Notes: generated by a model from the letters alone, not told the origin. A stretch of 10,062 nucleotides of DNA from Zoogloeaceae bacterium (GCA_031282665.1 JAITDH010000081.1:1-10062); one strand, 5' to 3'; shown: positions 1 through 7,473, counted from the stretch's first letter. Made by a program: numbers and translations.

Positions 1-192
1 CTGGTATGGACCTTGATCTTTGATAAACCTTCCATGCAGGAAGACCTGGATATTTATTGCATTTTCATGGTCTGGGATCTGGGGGAGCGCGGCGTTTTGA
101 GTGAGTCCGACTACGAAAAGCTGCTGTCTTTACTGGGCGGCGTGAAAAGAACCTGGGGAGTTAGAAAAAGCACGGCAAAGGAAGCGAAATGA
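1..192 (+). CDS. C-terminal part of an unrecognised protein (5' end outside window)
   Basis: The first frame is open from base 1 to a TGA at 190-192 and gives 63 residues with no start codon needed inside the window, so the gene is cut by the left edge. The segment begins LVWTLIFDKPSMQ, continues through an acidic, hydrophobic middle (EDLDIYCIFMVWDLGERG) and ends in a lysine/arginine-rich tail (KSTAKEAK). It reads as a small soluble alpha-helical or mixed protein; no catalytic motif, signal peptide or membrane segment is visible. Base composition is lower in GC than the core operon. It converges on the membrane-protein gene at 303-902, with about 110 bp between their stops. I do not recognise the family. 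A small immunity-like or accessory protein would fit the setting but is only a guess. Confidence 0.55.
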   Translation: MVWTLIFDKPSMQEDLDIYCIFMVWDLGERGVLSESDYEKLLSLLGGVKRTWGVRKSTAKEAK

Positions 193-302
193 CCGTCGGC
201 GTCCAGCCTGCTCTGGTCTCTTGGCCCCAAAAACTCCCTTTATTGCTCTCGGTATTTTCAGTCTGCTTACGCTCCCATTCATGATATAGGCCTTGTATCT
301 AC

Positions 303-902
303 CTAAAGAGTGGATGATTCGAGAGAATTTTCCTGGCGCCGGTAAACCCGATACTTCCCGAAAAGGAGCAGGCATAATGTGACGGAGAAAAACAGGGTTT
401 GCCTGCCTTGGCTCTTCCCCATTTTTTTGACGAAATCGCGACTCTGCTCATAAGTATAACGGGGCACAGGCTTTCCATCGATCTCCAGTTCGATGAGTCC
501 ATATGTCGGGTGATAACGCGCTACCGCGTTCTTCCAAGGTCCCTTGTTGTCCCGGGAAGGAGGAGGGCAGTTATGATAGAACCAACCTGCTCCCGATTTG
601 CAAACCAGGGGGATCCCCATATGAAACTTGCTGTGCGATCCTTTCGCACGCGTTTTCGGAGAAAAGGACAATCTTCCGCGTATTTCTATCAATTCCGAAC
701 GTTCGGGAAATTTCGGTGCCCAGAAAGGAAAAAAATACTCGGGATGGAACATAAACCCAAAAACAATGAAAACGCAGCAAGTTATGATTGCCATCTGGTA
801 GAAGAAGCATCTGGGACGAGTATCTGGTGAGCACCAGAAAATCCGTGCCAGCAGTCTCAATCGTTGCCGCAGAGGAGATTCAGTCGGAGGACGATAAGCC
901 AT
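303..902 (-). CDS. Unrecognised two-helix membrane protein
   Basis: A 199-residue reading frame from an ATG at 902 to a TAG at 303-305. Order of parts: a basic N-terminal stretch (PLRQRLRLLAR), a first hydrophobic helix at about residues 37-55 (AIITCCVFIVFGFMF), a loop of about 100 residues rich in aromatic, Gly and Pro residues with short strand-like pieces (ELIEIRGRLSF, YGLIELEIDGKPV), a second helix at about 169-181 (TLFFSVTLCLLLF), then a short basic tail (KYRVYRRQ). This predicts a membrane protein with a small extracytoplasmic beta-rich domain. The start is uncertain: GTG at 950 and ATG at 794 are alternatives in the same frame, and none has a clear Shine-Dalgarno. ATG 902 was chosen because a weak promoter candidate lies just upstream and because it keeps positively charged residues before helix 1. 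GC content is much lower than in purA. Family not recognised; overlapping plus-strand frames are less protein-like. Confidence 0.6.
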   Translation of the reverse strand: MAYRPPTESPLRQRLRLLARIFWCSPDTRPRCFFYQMAIITCCVFIVFGFMFHPEYFFPFWAPKFPERSELIEIRGRLSFSPKTRAKGSHSKFHMGIPLVCKSGAGWFYHNCPPPSRDNKGPWKNAVARYHPTYGLIELEIDGKPVPRYTYEQSRDFVKKMGKSQGRQTLFFSVTLCLLLFGKYRVYRRQENSLESSTL

Positions 903-935
903 TGTGTTCAGGGCAAATGAATTTTGACCAGCGAG

Positions 936-964
936 GCTATACCCTGCCACCGCGGGTCGCGCAA
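936..964 (-). promoter_or_regulatory. Weak sigma-70-like promoter candidate for the membrane-protein gene
   Basis: On the minus strand TTGCGC (959-964) and TATAGC (936-941) are separated by exactly 17 bp. The -10 matches 4 of 6 consensus bases and the -35 only 3 of 6. A start about 7 bp downstream would leave a leader of some 27 nt before the ATG at 902. It is supported by spacing and position only. Confidence 0.22.
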
Positions 965-989
965 ATATATTTCTGGCATAACCTCATGG

Positions 990-1006
990 CTTGCGTGTTT
1001 CGCAAG
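990..1006 (-). terminator. Small inverted repeat just after purA (possible weak terminator)
   Basis: A perfect 6-bp inverted repeat, CTTGCG and CGCAAG with a 5-nt loop, lies 4 nt beyond the purA stop codon. No T-tract follows on the minus strand, so it is at best a weak or Rho-assisted terminator or an mRNA 3' end stabiliser. It also falls where base composition shifts from the GC-rich core to the AT-richer left end. Confidence 0.3.
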
Positions 1007-1009
1007 TTC

Positions 1010-2320
1010 TTACGCCAGCAATGGGTGCCGGCGCAAGATGGTTTCCGCGCGTTCGGGGCCGGTGGAGATGATGTCGATGGGCGTCTGGCAAAGCGTTTCC
1101 AGGCGGTTCAGGTAAGCGCGGGCGTTCGCGGGCAGGTCTTCCCAATGTTTGATGCCCTGCGTGCTTTCCGTCCAGCCGGGCAGGGTCTCGAAAATCGGCT
1201 GGCAGCGCGCCACGTCGTCCGCGCCGAGGGGCAGCAGGTCGATGCGCTTTCCGTCCAGATGGTAGCCGGTGCAGATGTCGAGGCTGGGGAGGCCGTCGAG
1301 CACGTCGAGCTTGGTGATGCACAGGCCGGTCAGGCCGTTGATGCGGGCGGAGCGGCGCAGGAGGGCGGCGTCGAACCAGCCGCAGCGGCGGGCGCGGCCG
1401 GTCACGGTGCCGAATTCGTGCCCCTTTTGCGACATCTGCCAACCAGGGCCGCCTTCTTGCGCGATGTCCAGTTCGGAGGGGAAGGGACCGCCGCCGACGC
1501 GGGTGCAATAGGCTTTCGTGATGCCCAGCACGTAATGCAGCATGCCAGGGCCGATGCCGGAGCCGGCCGCCGCCTGGCCGGCGACGCAGTTGCTGGAGGT
1601 GACGAAGGGGTAGGTGCCGTGGTCGATGTCGAGCAGGGAGCCTTGCGCGCCTTCGAAGAGGAGATTCTGTCCGGCCTGGTGGGCGGCGTGGAGGGCGGCG
1701 GAAACGTCGGCGACCATGGGCTTGATGCGCTCGGCGCGGGCGAGGGTCTCGTTCAGCACTTTCTGATAGTCGACGGCCGGGGCGGAGAGGAAATTGACCA
1801 GGACGAAATTGTGGTAGGCCATGACTTCGGCGAGCTTTTCGGCAAAGGCGCGCGCGTCGAAGAGGTCATAGACGCGCAGGCCGCGCCGGGCCGCCTTGTC
1901 TTCGTAGGCGGGGCCGATGCCCTTGCCGGTGGTGCCGATCCTGGCCGCCGGGCTTCTCTGCGCTTCCCGCGCCTGGTCGAGCGCGGCATGGTAGGGAAGG
2001 ATCAGCGGACAGCCGGAGCTGATTTTCAGGCGCGGCGACACGTCGATGCCGCCGGCTTGCAGATTGTCGATTTCCGCCAGGAGGTGGGCGATGTCCAGCA
2101 CCACGCCGTTGCCGATGTAGCATTGCACCTTGGGGTGCACGATGCCGGAGGGGACGAGGTTGAGCTTGTAGACCTGCTCGCCGACGACCAGGGTGTGCCC
2201 GGCGTTGTGCCCGCCCTGGAAGCGGACGACGCCCTGGGCGTGGTCGGTGAGCCAGTCGACGATCTTGCCCTTGCCTTCGTCGCCCCATTGGGTTCCAACC
2301 ACCACGATGTTCTTGGCCAT
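1010..2320 (-). CDS. purA: Adenylosuccinate synthetase
   Basis: PurA joins IMP and aspartate using GTP to make adenylosuccinate, the first committed step to AMP, in the cytoplasm. The 436-residue product has the family's usual length and all its signatures: the N-terminal P-loop-like GDEGKGK at residues 13-19 with the catalytic Asp14, GGHNAGHT at 36-43 with the catalytic His42, [15 protein letters not shown] near 128-142, [18 protein letters not shown] near 222-239, [12 protein letters not shown] near 273-284, the [16 protein letters not shown] loop at 300-315, and base-specifying TKLDVLDG near 336-343. The start [16 protein letters not shown] is the canonical N-terminus and is preceded by AAAGGAAAACAC. 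It is the last gene of the operon, 22 nt after hisZ. Nothing appears damaged. Confidence 0.98.
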   Translation of the reverse strand: MAKNIVVVGTQWGDEGKGKIVDWLTDHAQGVVRFQGGHNAGHTLVVGEQVYKLNLVPSGIVHPKVQCYIGNGVVLDIAHLLAEIDNLQAGGIDVSPRLKISSGCPLILPYHAALDQAREAQRSPAARIGTTGKGIGPAYEDKAARRGLRVYDLFDARAFAEKLAEVMAYHNFVLVNFLSAPAVDYQKVLNETLARAERIKPMVADVSAALHAAHQAGQNLLFEGAQGSLLDIDHGTYPFVTSSNCVAGQAAAGSGIGPGMLHYVLGITKAYCTRVGGGPFPSELDIAQEGGPGWQMSQKGHEFGTVTGRARRCGWFDAALLRRSARINGLTGLCITKLDVLDGLPSLDICTGYHLDGKRIDLLPLGADDVARCQPIFETLPGWTESTQGIKHWEDLPANARAYLNRLETLCQTPIDIISTGPERAETILRRHPLLA

Positions 2321-2342
2321 GTGTTTTCCTTTGTGTCGTTGT

Positions 2343-3515
2343 TCAGGCTTCGTTTGCCTGGAGAATCCAGTCCCGCCCCTGGAGCGCGAGTTTCCGGTCG
2401 CAGCGCGGATCGGCCGGCGTGTTTTCTTCCGGCAGGCGTTCGATGACGATTTCGCCCGCCGCGCGCAGGGCGGCGATACGCTCGCCCAATCGCCGCGCCA
2501 GTTCGGGGTCGTCCGGAGTATCCGGGACGGCGGGGGCGAGGATCGCGCCCTGCCGCGTCGCGGCGTTCGACAGGCGGGCCAGTTCGCGCAGATCCAGGGA
2601 GAATCCGGTGGCCGGGCGCGCGCGGCCGAAGCTCTTGCCCACGCCATCGTAGCGCCCGCCCAGGGCGATGGCGGCGGGATAGCCGGGAACGTAGGCGGCG
2701 AAGACCGCGCCATTGTGGTAGTGATAGCCGCGCAGGTCGGCGAGGTCGATGCAGACGGTGAATGCGCGCATTTGTTCCGTGAGGCGCGCCAGGGTGTCGA
2801 GGGCGGCGGCGATTTCCGGCAGCGGCGGCAGGACGCGCCGCGCTTCCGCCAGGACGCCGTCATCGCCATACAGCCGGGAGAGGGCGAGGATCGCCTCGCC
2901 GTAGGGAGAGGGCAGGGTCGCGCAGAGGGCGGCGAGGGCGGGAACGTCCTTGTTCTGCAGGAGGGTGAAGATTTCCTCGCCGGTTTCGGCGTCCGTCCGC
3001 GCGGCATCCGCCAGGGCGCGGAAGATGCCGACATGCCCCAGGTCCAGGCGGAAACCGGGCAGTTCGGAAGCTTGCAGGGCGGCCGCCAGGAGGCGGAGGA
3101 TTTCGCCGTCGGCGGAGGTGCCCGCGTAGCCGTAGAGTTCCGCGCCGATCTGGATCGGTTCGCGGCTGGACACCAGGCTGGCCGGGCGGGCGTGCAGGGT
3201 GCTGCCGCAATAGCAGAGGCGGGTGACGCCGGCGCGGTTCAAAAGGTGGGCGTCGATGCGGGCGACCTGCGGGGTCATGTCGGCGCGGATGCCCAGGGTG
3301 CGGCCGGAAAGCTGGTCGGCGAGCTTCAGGGTGCGCAGGCTCAGTTCCTGTCCCGCGCCGGTGAGGAGCGATTCCAGGTATTCCAGGAGCGGTGGCATGA
3401 CGAGTTCGTAGCCGTGCGCGACGAAGAGGTCGACGATCCGCCGCCGCAGCGTTTCGATGCGGGCGGATTCCGGCGGCAGGGCGTCGGCGATGTATTCGGG
3501 GAGCAGCCAGTTCAT
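2343..3515 (-). CDS. hisZ: ATP phosphoribosyltransferase regulatory subunit (HisZ)
   Basis: HisZ is a catalytically inactive relative of histidyl-tRNA synthetase. It binds the short form of HisG and makes it active and histidine-sensitive in the first step of histidine synthesis. The 390-residue protein keeps the class II synthetase core: [15 protein letters not shown] at about 74-88, [10 protein letters not shown] at 120-129, [12 protein letters not shown] at 157-168 and [19 protein letters not shown] at 283-301. The HisRS signature RGLDYYTG is replaced by [12 protein letters not shown] (about 260-271), and the anticodon-binding domain is absent, which separates HisZ from HisS. The start [17 protein letters not shown] is typical for betaproteobacterial HisZ and lies 13 nt after the DUF2065 stop; its Shine-Dalgarno is weak, so translational coupling is likely. 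A longer frame upstream (to 3617) overlaps DUF2065 and is not believed. A short HisG is expected elsewhere in the genome. Confidence 0.96.
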   Translation of the reverse strand: MNWLLPEYIADALPPESARIETLRRRIVDLFVAHGYELVMPPLLEYLESLLTGAGQELSLRTLKLADQLSGRTLGIRADMTPQVARIDAHLLNRAGVTRLCYCGSTLHARPASLVSSREPIQIGAELYGYAGTSADGEILRLLAAALQASELPGFRLDLGHVGIFRALADAARTDAETGEEIFTLLQNKDVPALAALCATLPSPYGEAILALSRLYGDDGVLAEARRVLPPLPEIAAALDTLARLTEQMRAFTVCIDLADLRGYHYHNGAVFAAYVPGYPAAIALGGRYDGVGKSFGRARPATGFSLDLRELARLSNAATRQGAILAPAVPDTPDDPELARRLGERIAALRAAGEIVIERLPEENTPADPRCDRKLALQGRDWILQANEA

Positions 3516-3528
3516 GCGGAATCTGCGC

Positions 3529-3744
3529 TCATGGCGCGGGAGAGGCGGGCGTAATAAAGGAGACCAGGGAGACCAGCGCGATTCCCAACACCCCGCAAAG
3601 CGTGGAAAGGAGGCCAATGAAACGAATCTGCCCGTCGGACATCTGCGTGAGCCGCCGGAAAGCCTCCCGCCACAGGGCGGGGGCGACGAGGGGCAGGAGG
3701 CCCTCGATCAGCAGCATCAGCGCGATGGCCAGGAGAATCGTCAT
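3529..3744 (-). CDS. DUF2065 (YjeT-like) small inner-membrane protein
   Basis: A 71-residue protein with two hydrophobic helices, about residues 2-20 ([18 protein letters not shown]) and about 42-62 ([19 protein letters not shown]). They are joined by an amphipathic basic/polar link, [18 protein letters not shown]. Length, the EGLLPL-P-LWR pattern and the position directly after hflC match DUF2065, of which E. coli YjeT is a member. Its function is unknown; the constant link with hflK-hflC suggests a membrane role near the FtsH-HflKC complex, but that is inference from context. The ATG overlaps the hflC stop in an ATGA arrangement (3741-3744), so the two are probably translationally coupled. 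The protein ends in a short Pro/Ala tail. Confidence 0.93.
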   Translation of the reverse strand: MTILLAIALMLLIEGLLPLVAPALWREAFRRLTQMSDGQIRFIGLLSTLCGVLGIALVSLVSFITPASPAP

Positions 3745-4574
3745 TTGGCGTTTTTCAGGTAGCGGAAGAAATCGGAACCCGGTTCCACCACGAGCAGATC
3801 CTGTTTCGTGGAAAAGCTGTTGCGATAGGCTTCCAGGCTGCGGTAGAAGGCGTAGAACTCCGGATTCTGGTTGTAGGCCTGCGCATAGATGGCGGCGGCG
3901 CGCGCGTCGCCTTCCCCCTTGACCTTTTCCGCTTCGCGGTAGGCTTCCGCGCGGATTCTTTCCGCTTCCTTTTCCCCTTCCGCGCGCAGGCGGTTGGCGG
4001 CCTGCCGCCGTTCGGAGCGCATCCGCTCATAAACGTTGTCGGAGACGTTGGGCGGCAGTTCCACCCGCTTCAGGCGCACGTCGATGACTTCCACGCCGAT
4101 TTTCTTCGCGTCCAGGTTCGCCTTGCCGCGCATTTCTTCCATGATCTTGTTGCGCTCGCCGGAGACGACGTCATGCACGGTGCGCTGGCCGAATTCGGCC
4201 CGCAGGCCGTCGTTGATGGTCTGCGCCAGCCGGATGCTGGCGCGGGATTCGTCGCCATTGACCGACATGTAGTAGAGGCGGGGATCGATCACCCGCCACT
4301 TCACGTAGGAATCGACCTGCACGTTCTTTTTTTCCGAGGTGATGAAAAGCTCCGGTTCCGCGCTGTCGAAGGTCAGGATGCGATTGTCGAAGAAGCGCAC
4401 GTTCTGGATCAGCGGCCACTTGAAATGCAGCCCCGGCGCCTTGATGACCCGCTTGACCTCGCCCAGTTGCAGCACCAGGGCATATTTGCGCTGGTCGACC
4501 GTGAAGAACGACATGCTGGCGAAAAGAAGGGCCAGGGCGATGAAGACGCCCAGCAGTTGCAGATGGACTTTCAT
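3741..4574 (-). CDS. hflC: FtsH protease activity modulator HflC
   Basis: HflC is a single-pass inner-membrane SPFH (band 7) protein. With HflK it forms a large periplasm-facing assembly around the FtsH protease and modulates its attack on membrane proteins. The 277-residue product has an N-terminal anchor at about residues 5-24 (LQLLGVFIALALLFASMSFF), the early family motif VDQRKYALVLQLGEVKRV (about 26-43), PGLHFKWPLIQNVRFFDNR (47-65), and the band 7 core including KKIGVEVIDVRLKRVELP (157-174). A long charged coiled coil follows (about 180-225, RMRSERRQAANRLRAEGEKE), then the C-terminal YAFYRSLEAYRNSF segment (about 241-254). Its ATG follows the hflK stop directly (TAAATG), which argues for coupled synthesis of the two partners. 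Length is slightly short of E. coli HflC but usual for betaproteobacteria. Confidence 0.97.
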   Translation of the reverse strand: MKVHLQLLGVFIALALLFASMSFFTVDQRKYALVLQLGEVKRVIKAPGLHFKWPLIQNVRFFDNRILTFDSAEPELFITSEKKNVQVDSYVKWRVIDPRLYYMSVNGDESRASIRLAQTINDGLRAEFGQRTVHDVVSGERNKIMEEMRGKANLDAKKIGVEVIDVRLKRVELPPNVSDNVYERMRSERRQAANRLRAEGEKEAERIRAEAYREAEKVKGEGDARAAAIYAQAYNQNPEFYAFYRSLEAYRNSFSTKQDLLVVEPGSDFFRYLKNAK

Positions 4575-5843
4575 TTATCGGCTCCCCCGCTCGCGGCCGA
4601 GACTGCTGCCGCTGAAGAATTCCTGCGTCTTGCTGTTGTTGAAATCAGTCGGATTTTCCCGCTGCGGCGGTGTCGCGCCGGAGAAGACGGAAGCCGCGCC
4701 GGAAGCTGGCGCGGCGCTCCCCGCGGCGGCGGAAGCCGCCGCGCCGGCCTGCGTCAGCCTGTCCAGCGGCAGGTAGATGAGGTTGCCCTGTCCCTTGGTG
4801 TCGACGACCACCTTGCTGGTGTTGCTATAGACCTTCTGCATGGTTTCCAGGTAGAGGCGCTGGCGGGTGACTTCCGGCGCTTTCACATATTCGGCGAGAA
4901 TCTGTTTGAAGCGGCTGGCATCCCCTTCCGCGGTCGCGATGACGCCCAGCTTGTAGCCCTCGGCGCGCGGCAGGATGTCGCTGGCGTAAGCCTGCGCGTC
5001 GTATTCGAGCCGTTCCTTGTCCTGTCCCGCCTTTACCGCGTCTTCGAAGGCGGCCTGCACCTGTTCCGGCGGCTGCGCGTTCTGCATGTTGACCTTGGAG
5101 ATTTCTATCCCGGTTTCGTAGCGATCCAGGATGACCTGCATCAGTTTGCTGACTTCGCTGGCGATTTCCGCGCGCTTCAGGTTCAGGATGTCGTCGATCT
5201 TGTTCTTGCCGACGACTTCGCGCACCGCCGTCTCCGCCGCCTGCATCACCGCCGCGTCCGGCTCGCGGCTCTTGAAAAGATAGTCTTCCGGATTTTTCAG
5301 CACGTATTGCACGGAAAACTGGATGTCGATGATGTTTTCATCGTCGGTGAGCATGAGGGCTTCCCTGAGCTCCTTGCGCGAGCCGCGATAGCCGATTTCC
5401 AGGGTGCGCACGCCGGTGAGATTGACGATTTCACGCGACTCGATGGGATAGGGGAAGTGCCAGTGCAGCCCCGGTTCGGTCTGCCCGACCAGGCGGCCGA
5501 AGCGCAGGACGATGCCGCGCTGCGAAGCATCCACGATGTACAGGCCGGAAGCGATCCAGACGACGAAGATGAGCACGCCGATGAGGGCGAAGCCCCGCCC
5601 CAGCGCCTGGGGATTGACGGGCGGCAGGCCGCCGTCGGAATTGCCGCCGCCGCCGTTGCCATTGCCGCCGGGACGGCCGCCGCCCTTTTTCTCCCCGAAC
5701 AGGCCGCCCAGGCGGCGGTTGAGGTCCTGCCAGATTTCATCCAGGTCGGGCGGCCCGTCTTTGGGACGACGCCCGCCATTGTTGCGATTGCCATCCCCGC
5801 GCGGGTCGTTGATGGACATGAGCATGCCGATGGTTGGGATCAT
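4575..5843 (-). CDS. hflK: FtsH protease activity modulator HflK
   Basis: HflK is the partner of HflC in the SPFH complex that surrounds FtsH in the inner membrane. In the 422-residue frame the order is: the cytoplasmic N-terminal motif GPPDLDEIWQDLNRRLGGLFG (30-50, quoted in part), a Gly/Asn-rich flexible linker (about 53-72), a membrane helix (about 84-103, GFALIGVLIFVVWIASGLYI), the band 7 domain starting VDASQRGIVLRFGRLV, TEPGLHWHFPYPIE (122-135), a charged coiled-coil region with AGQDKERLEYDAQAYA, and an Ala/Ser-rich C-terminal tail. Two starts are possible. ATG 5843 has GGAAA upstream at good spacing and is used here. ATG 5819 (MSINDPRG) matches the usual family N-terminus but has no visible Shine-Dalgarno. 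The upstream hflX stop is 89 nt away, the largest gap in the operon. Confidence 0.96.
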   Translation of the reverse strand: MIPTIGMLMSINDPRGDGNRNNGGRRPKDGPPDLDEIWQDLNRRLGGLFGEKKGGGRPGGNGNGGGGNSDGGLPPVNPQALGRGFALIGVLIFVVWIASGLYIVDASQRGIVLRFGRLVGQTEPGLHWHFPYPIESREIVNLTGVRTLEIGYRGSRKELREALMLTDDENIIDIQFSVQYVLKNPEDYLFKSREPDAAVMQAAETAVREVVGKNKIDDILNLKRAEIASEVSKLMQVILDRYETGIEISKVNMQNAQPPEQVQAAFEDAVKAGQDKERLEYDAQAYASDILPRAEGYKLGVIATAEGDASRFKQILAEYVKAPEVTRQRLYLETMQKVYSNTSKVVVDTKGQGNLIYLPLDRLTQAGAAASAAAGSAAPASGAASVFSGATPPQRENPTDFNNSKTQEFFSGSSLGRERGSR

Positions 5844-5847
5844 GAAG

Positions 5848-5852
5848 TTTCC
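5848..5852 (-). promoter_or_regulatory. Shine-Dalgarno supporting the upstream hflK start
   Basis: GGAAA on the minus strand ends 4 nt before the ATG at 5843, with GGA 6 nt from it. The family-like start at 5819 lacks such a site (it is preceded by CGGCATGCTC). This favours initiation at 5843, giving eight extra residues MIPTIGML before the usual MSINDP. Confidence 0.45.
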
Positions 5853-5920
5853 GAATATTTGGACTTTTGCATCAGGAAAAAGTTATAAGAAGGCTCACCG
5901 GACGACAGGTCCGACGGAGC

Positions 5921-5965
5921 TTCGGCTTCGGCCTAAACTTCGACTTCGGCTTCGGCTGCTTCGGC
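5921..5965 (-). repeat. TTCGGC (GCCGAA) hexamer repeat spanning the hflX 3' end
   Basis: On the plus strand TTCGGC occurs at 5921, 5927, 5945 and 5951 in the same 6-bp register, with TTCGAC at 5939 and a diverged unit CTAAAC at 5933, plus one further TTCGGC at 5960. On the coding strand the units read GCC GAA (Ala-Glu). The hflX stop codon TAG (5933-5935) lies in the diverged unit, and two perfect units follow it outside the annotated gene. Confidence 0.85.
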
Positions 5966-7102
5966 CTGCTGGGGCGTTCTTTTTTCGCGGGCGCATTCAA
6001 AAAGCGCGCCGCGCAGCAAATCCAGCCCCGCGCCCGTGCGCGCGCTCAATTTCACGCGCCGGATTCTACCATAGTCATCACGCTCCGCCGCCGGAGCGAC
6101 CCCGGTCAGATCCACCTTGTTCCAGACGAATATCTGCGGAATCCGTTCCGCGTCGATTTCGGCGAGCACCTTGTCGACCTCGGCGATCTGCTCGTCGCGC
6201 GCGAAACTGGCGCTATCCACCACGTGCAGGAGGAGATCCGCCTCCGCCGTCGCCTCCAGCGTCGCGTGAAAGGCCGCCACCAGGGAGTGCGGCAGTTCGC
6301 GGATGAAACCCACGGTGTCGGAGAGCACGACCTGCGCGCCCCTTCCTTCCTCGTCGGCCTGTCCGGGCAGCCAGAGCTTGCGCGAGGTGGCTTCCAGGGT
6401 AGCGAACAACTGGTTGGCGGCATAAACCCCGGCATGGGTCAGGGCGTTGAACAGGGTCGATTTGCCCGAATTGGTATAGCCGACCAGGGAGACATTCAGC
6501 ACGCCGCCCTTCTGCCGCGCCTTTCTCTGCACCCCGCGCTGGCGGGAAAGGCGCTCCAGCCGTTCCTTCAGGAAGCGGACCCGCTTGCCGAGCAGGCGGC
6601 GGTCGGTTTCCAGCTGCTTTTCCCCCGGCCCGCGCAGACCGATGCCGCCGCGCTGGCGTTCGAGGTGTGTCCAGCCGCGCACCAGGCGGGTGGAAAGATG
6701 TTCGAGCTGCGCCAGTTCCACCTGCAACTTGCCCTCGGCGCTGCGCGCGCGCAGGGCGAAAATGTCCAGGATCAGCCGGGTGCGGTCGATCACCCGGCAT
6801 TCCAGGGAATGTTCGAGATTGCGTTCCTGGGCGGGGGAGAGGTCGTGATTGAAGATGACCAGCCTGGCCTGGCTGGCTCTCAGGGCGGCGGCGATTTCTT
6901 CCACCTTGCCCTTGCCCGCGAAGGTGCGCGGATCGGGGCTTTGCCGGCGCCCGGAAATTTCCGCGCAGACCAGACCGCCCGCCGATTCCGTCAGCAAGCG
7001 GACTTCTTCGAAGCGTTCGGCCTGTTCGGGTTCGCCAAAATCGAGCTGCACCAGCACTGCCCGCTCACCGTCGGCGGACAGGAGAGGGACGCTATCAAAC
7101 AT
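5933..7102 (-). CDS. hflX: Ribosome-associated GTPase HflX
   Basis: HflX is an Obg-HflX superfamily GTPase that binds 50S subunits and splits stalled or stressed 70S ribosomes. The 389-residue product shows the N-terminal HflX domain (LVCAEISGRRQSPDPRTF near 44-61, GKGKVEEI near 63-70), the basic linker RGGIGLRGPGEKQLETDRR (151-169) with a helical region after it, and then the G domain: G1 VGYTNSGKST (207-216), G2 region FATLEATSRKL with the switch Thr, G3 DTVGFI (262-267), G4 NKVD (328-331) and G5 SARTG (353-357). The G2 reads TLEATSR where many members have TLDPTxR, a mild variation. The start MFDSVPLLSADGERAVLV lies 12 nt after hfq. The C-terminus is a short Ala/Glu tail (QQAEAAEAEVEV) made by a hexamer repeat and may vary in length between strains. 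Confidence 0.97.
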   Translation of the reverse strand: MFDSVPLLSADGERAVLVQLDFGEPEQAERFEEVRLLTESAGGLVCAEISGRRQSPDPRTFAGKGKVEEIAAALRASQARLVIFNHDLSPAQERNLEHSLECRVIDRTRLILDIFALRARSAEGKLQVELAQLEHLSTRLVRGWTHLERQRGGIGLRGPGEKQLETDRRLLGKRVRFLKERLERLSRQRGVQRKARQKGGVLNVSLVGYTNSGKSTLFNALTHAGVYAANQLFATLEATSRKLWLPGQADEEGRGAQVVLSDTVGFIRELPHSLVAAFHATLEATAEADLLLHVVDSASFARDEQIAEVDKVLAEIDAERIPQIFVWNKVDLTGVAPAAERDDYGRIRRVKLSARTGAGLDLLRGALFECAREKRTPQQAEAAEAEVEV

Positions 7103-7114
7103 GCGCGAACATGG

Positions 7115-7369
7115 CTATTCGGAAGGCTCCGCGGGCGTGCCGGAAGATTCCTGCGCCAACGCGACGGGACGCGCCGGCACCACGGTGGAAATGGCGTGCT
7201 TGTAAACCATCTGCGTCACGGCGTTCTTGAGCAGCACGACATACTGGTCGAAGGATTCGATCTGTCCCTGCAACTTGATGCCGTTGACCAGATAGATGGA
7301 GACTGGAATGTGTTCCCGACGCAAGGCGTTGAGAAAAGGATCTTGTAAAAGCTGGCCTTTGTTGTTCAT
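7115..7369 (-). CDS. hfq: RNA chaperone Hfq
   Basis: Hfq is a hexameric Sm-like RNA-binding protein that pairs small regulatory RNAs with mRNAs and affects mRNA stability and translation. The 84-residue product has the full canonical core: [20 protein letters not shown] at the N-terminus (with the Q8- and F/R-containing faces), Sm1 [25 protein letters not shown] (positions 23-47, quoted in part as [17 protein letters not shown]), and the Sm2 motif [11 protein letters not shown] (55-65), followed by a short tail [10 protein letters not shown]. The strong AAGGAG Shine-Dalgarno (7374-7379) 4 nt before the ATG fixes the start. It is the first gene after an AT-rich spacer and heads the hfl operon, which is the usual order. 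The C-terminal tail is short, as in many betaproteobacteria. Confidence 0.98.
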   Translation of the reverse strand: MNNKGQLLQDPFLNALRREHIPVSIYLVNGIKLQGQIESFDQYVVLLKNAVTQMVYKHAISTVVPARPVALAQESSGTPAEPSE

Positions 7370-7473
7370 GGCGACTCCTTTTTTTTGTTATGCGAAAGTG
7401 AAAAAATATTACAAGTGAAGAAAGAAGCATGAAATTTAAGCCGATTTTTGCGGTAAACGCCAGAAAAAAATAT
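7370..7473 (-). promoter_or_regulatory. hfq: AT-rich leader/spacer upstream of hfq
   Basis: About 104 bp between the FlhB-like gene and hfq is far richer in A and T than either neighbour and contains several A- and T-runs, so it is the natural site for the hfq operon promoter. I found no convincing -35/-10 pair. TTGTAA (7409-7414) and CATAAC (7387-7392) are 16 bp apart and match 4 of 6 bases each, but a transcript from there would begin inside the Shine-Dalgarno. A promoter a little further upstream is more likely. Confidence 0.4.

Noticed and set aside
193..302. Intergenic stretch between the two left-end genes, checked for a bidirectional terminator
   Set aside because: No inverted repeat with a T-tract was found; nothing to report in it.
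399..830. Plus-strand frames of 143 and 83 codons opposite the membrane-protein gene
   Set aside because: No hydrophobic or domain pattern, whereas the minus-strand frame has a coherent topology of two helices and a strand-rich loop. Only one strand is likely to code here.
2321..3034. In-frame upstream extension of purA to 3034
   Set aside because: It would overlap hisZ almost entirely and translates to Ser/Pro/Arg-rich noise. The purA start at 2320 has the canonical [16 protein letters not shown] and a Shine-Dalgarno.
788..5888. Very long plus-strand frames opposite purA, hisZ and hflK/hflC (788-2446, 2193-3554, 4173-5888)
   Set aside because: They lie antisense to genes with unmistakable family motifs. 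Their translations are low-complexity Gly/Ala/Arg/Val-rich strings without domains, as expected opposite GC-rich coding DNA.
5899..5913. Inverted repeat CGGAC-GACAG-GTCCG between hflX and hflK as a terminator
   Set aside because: Only a 5-bp stem, and the T-run lies about 20 nt away. It also falls in the open extension of hflX; too weak to call.
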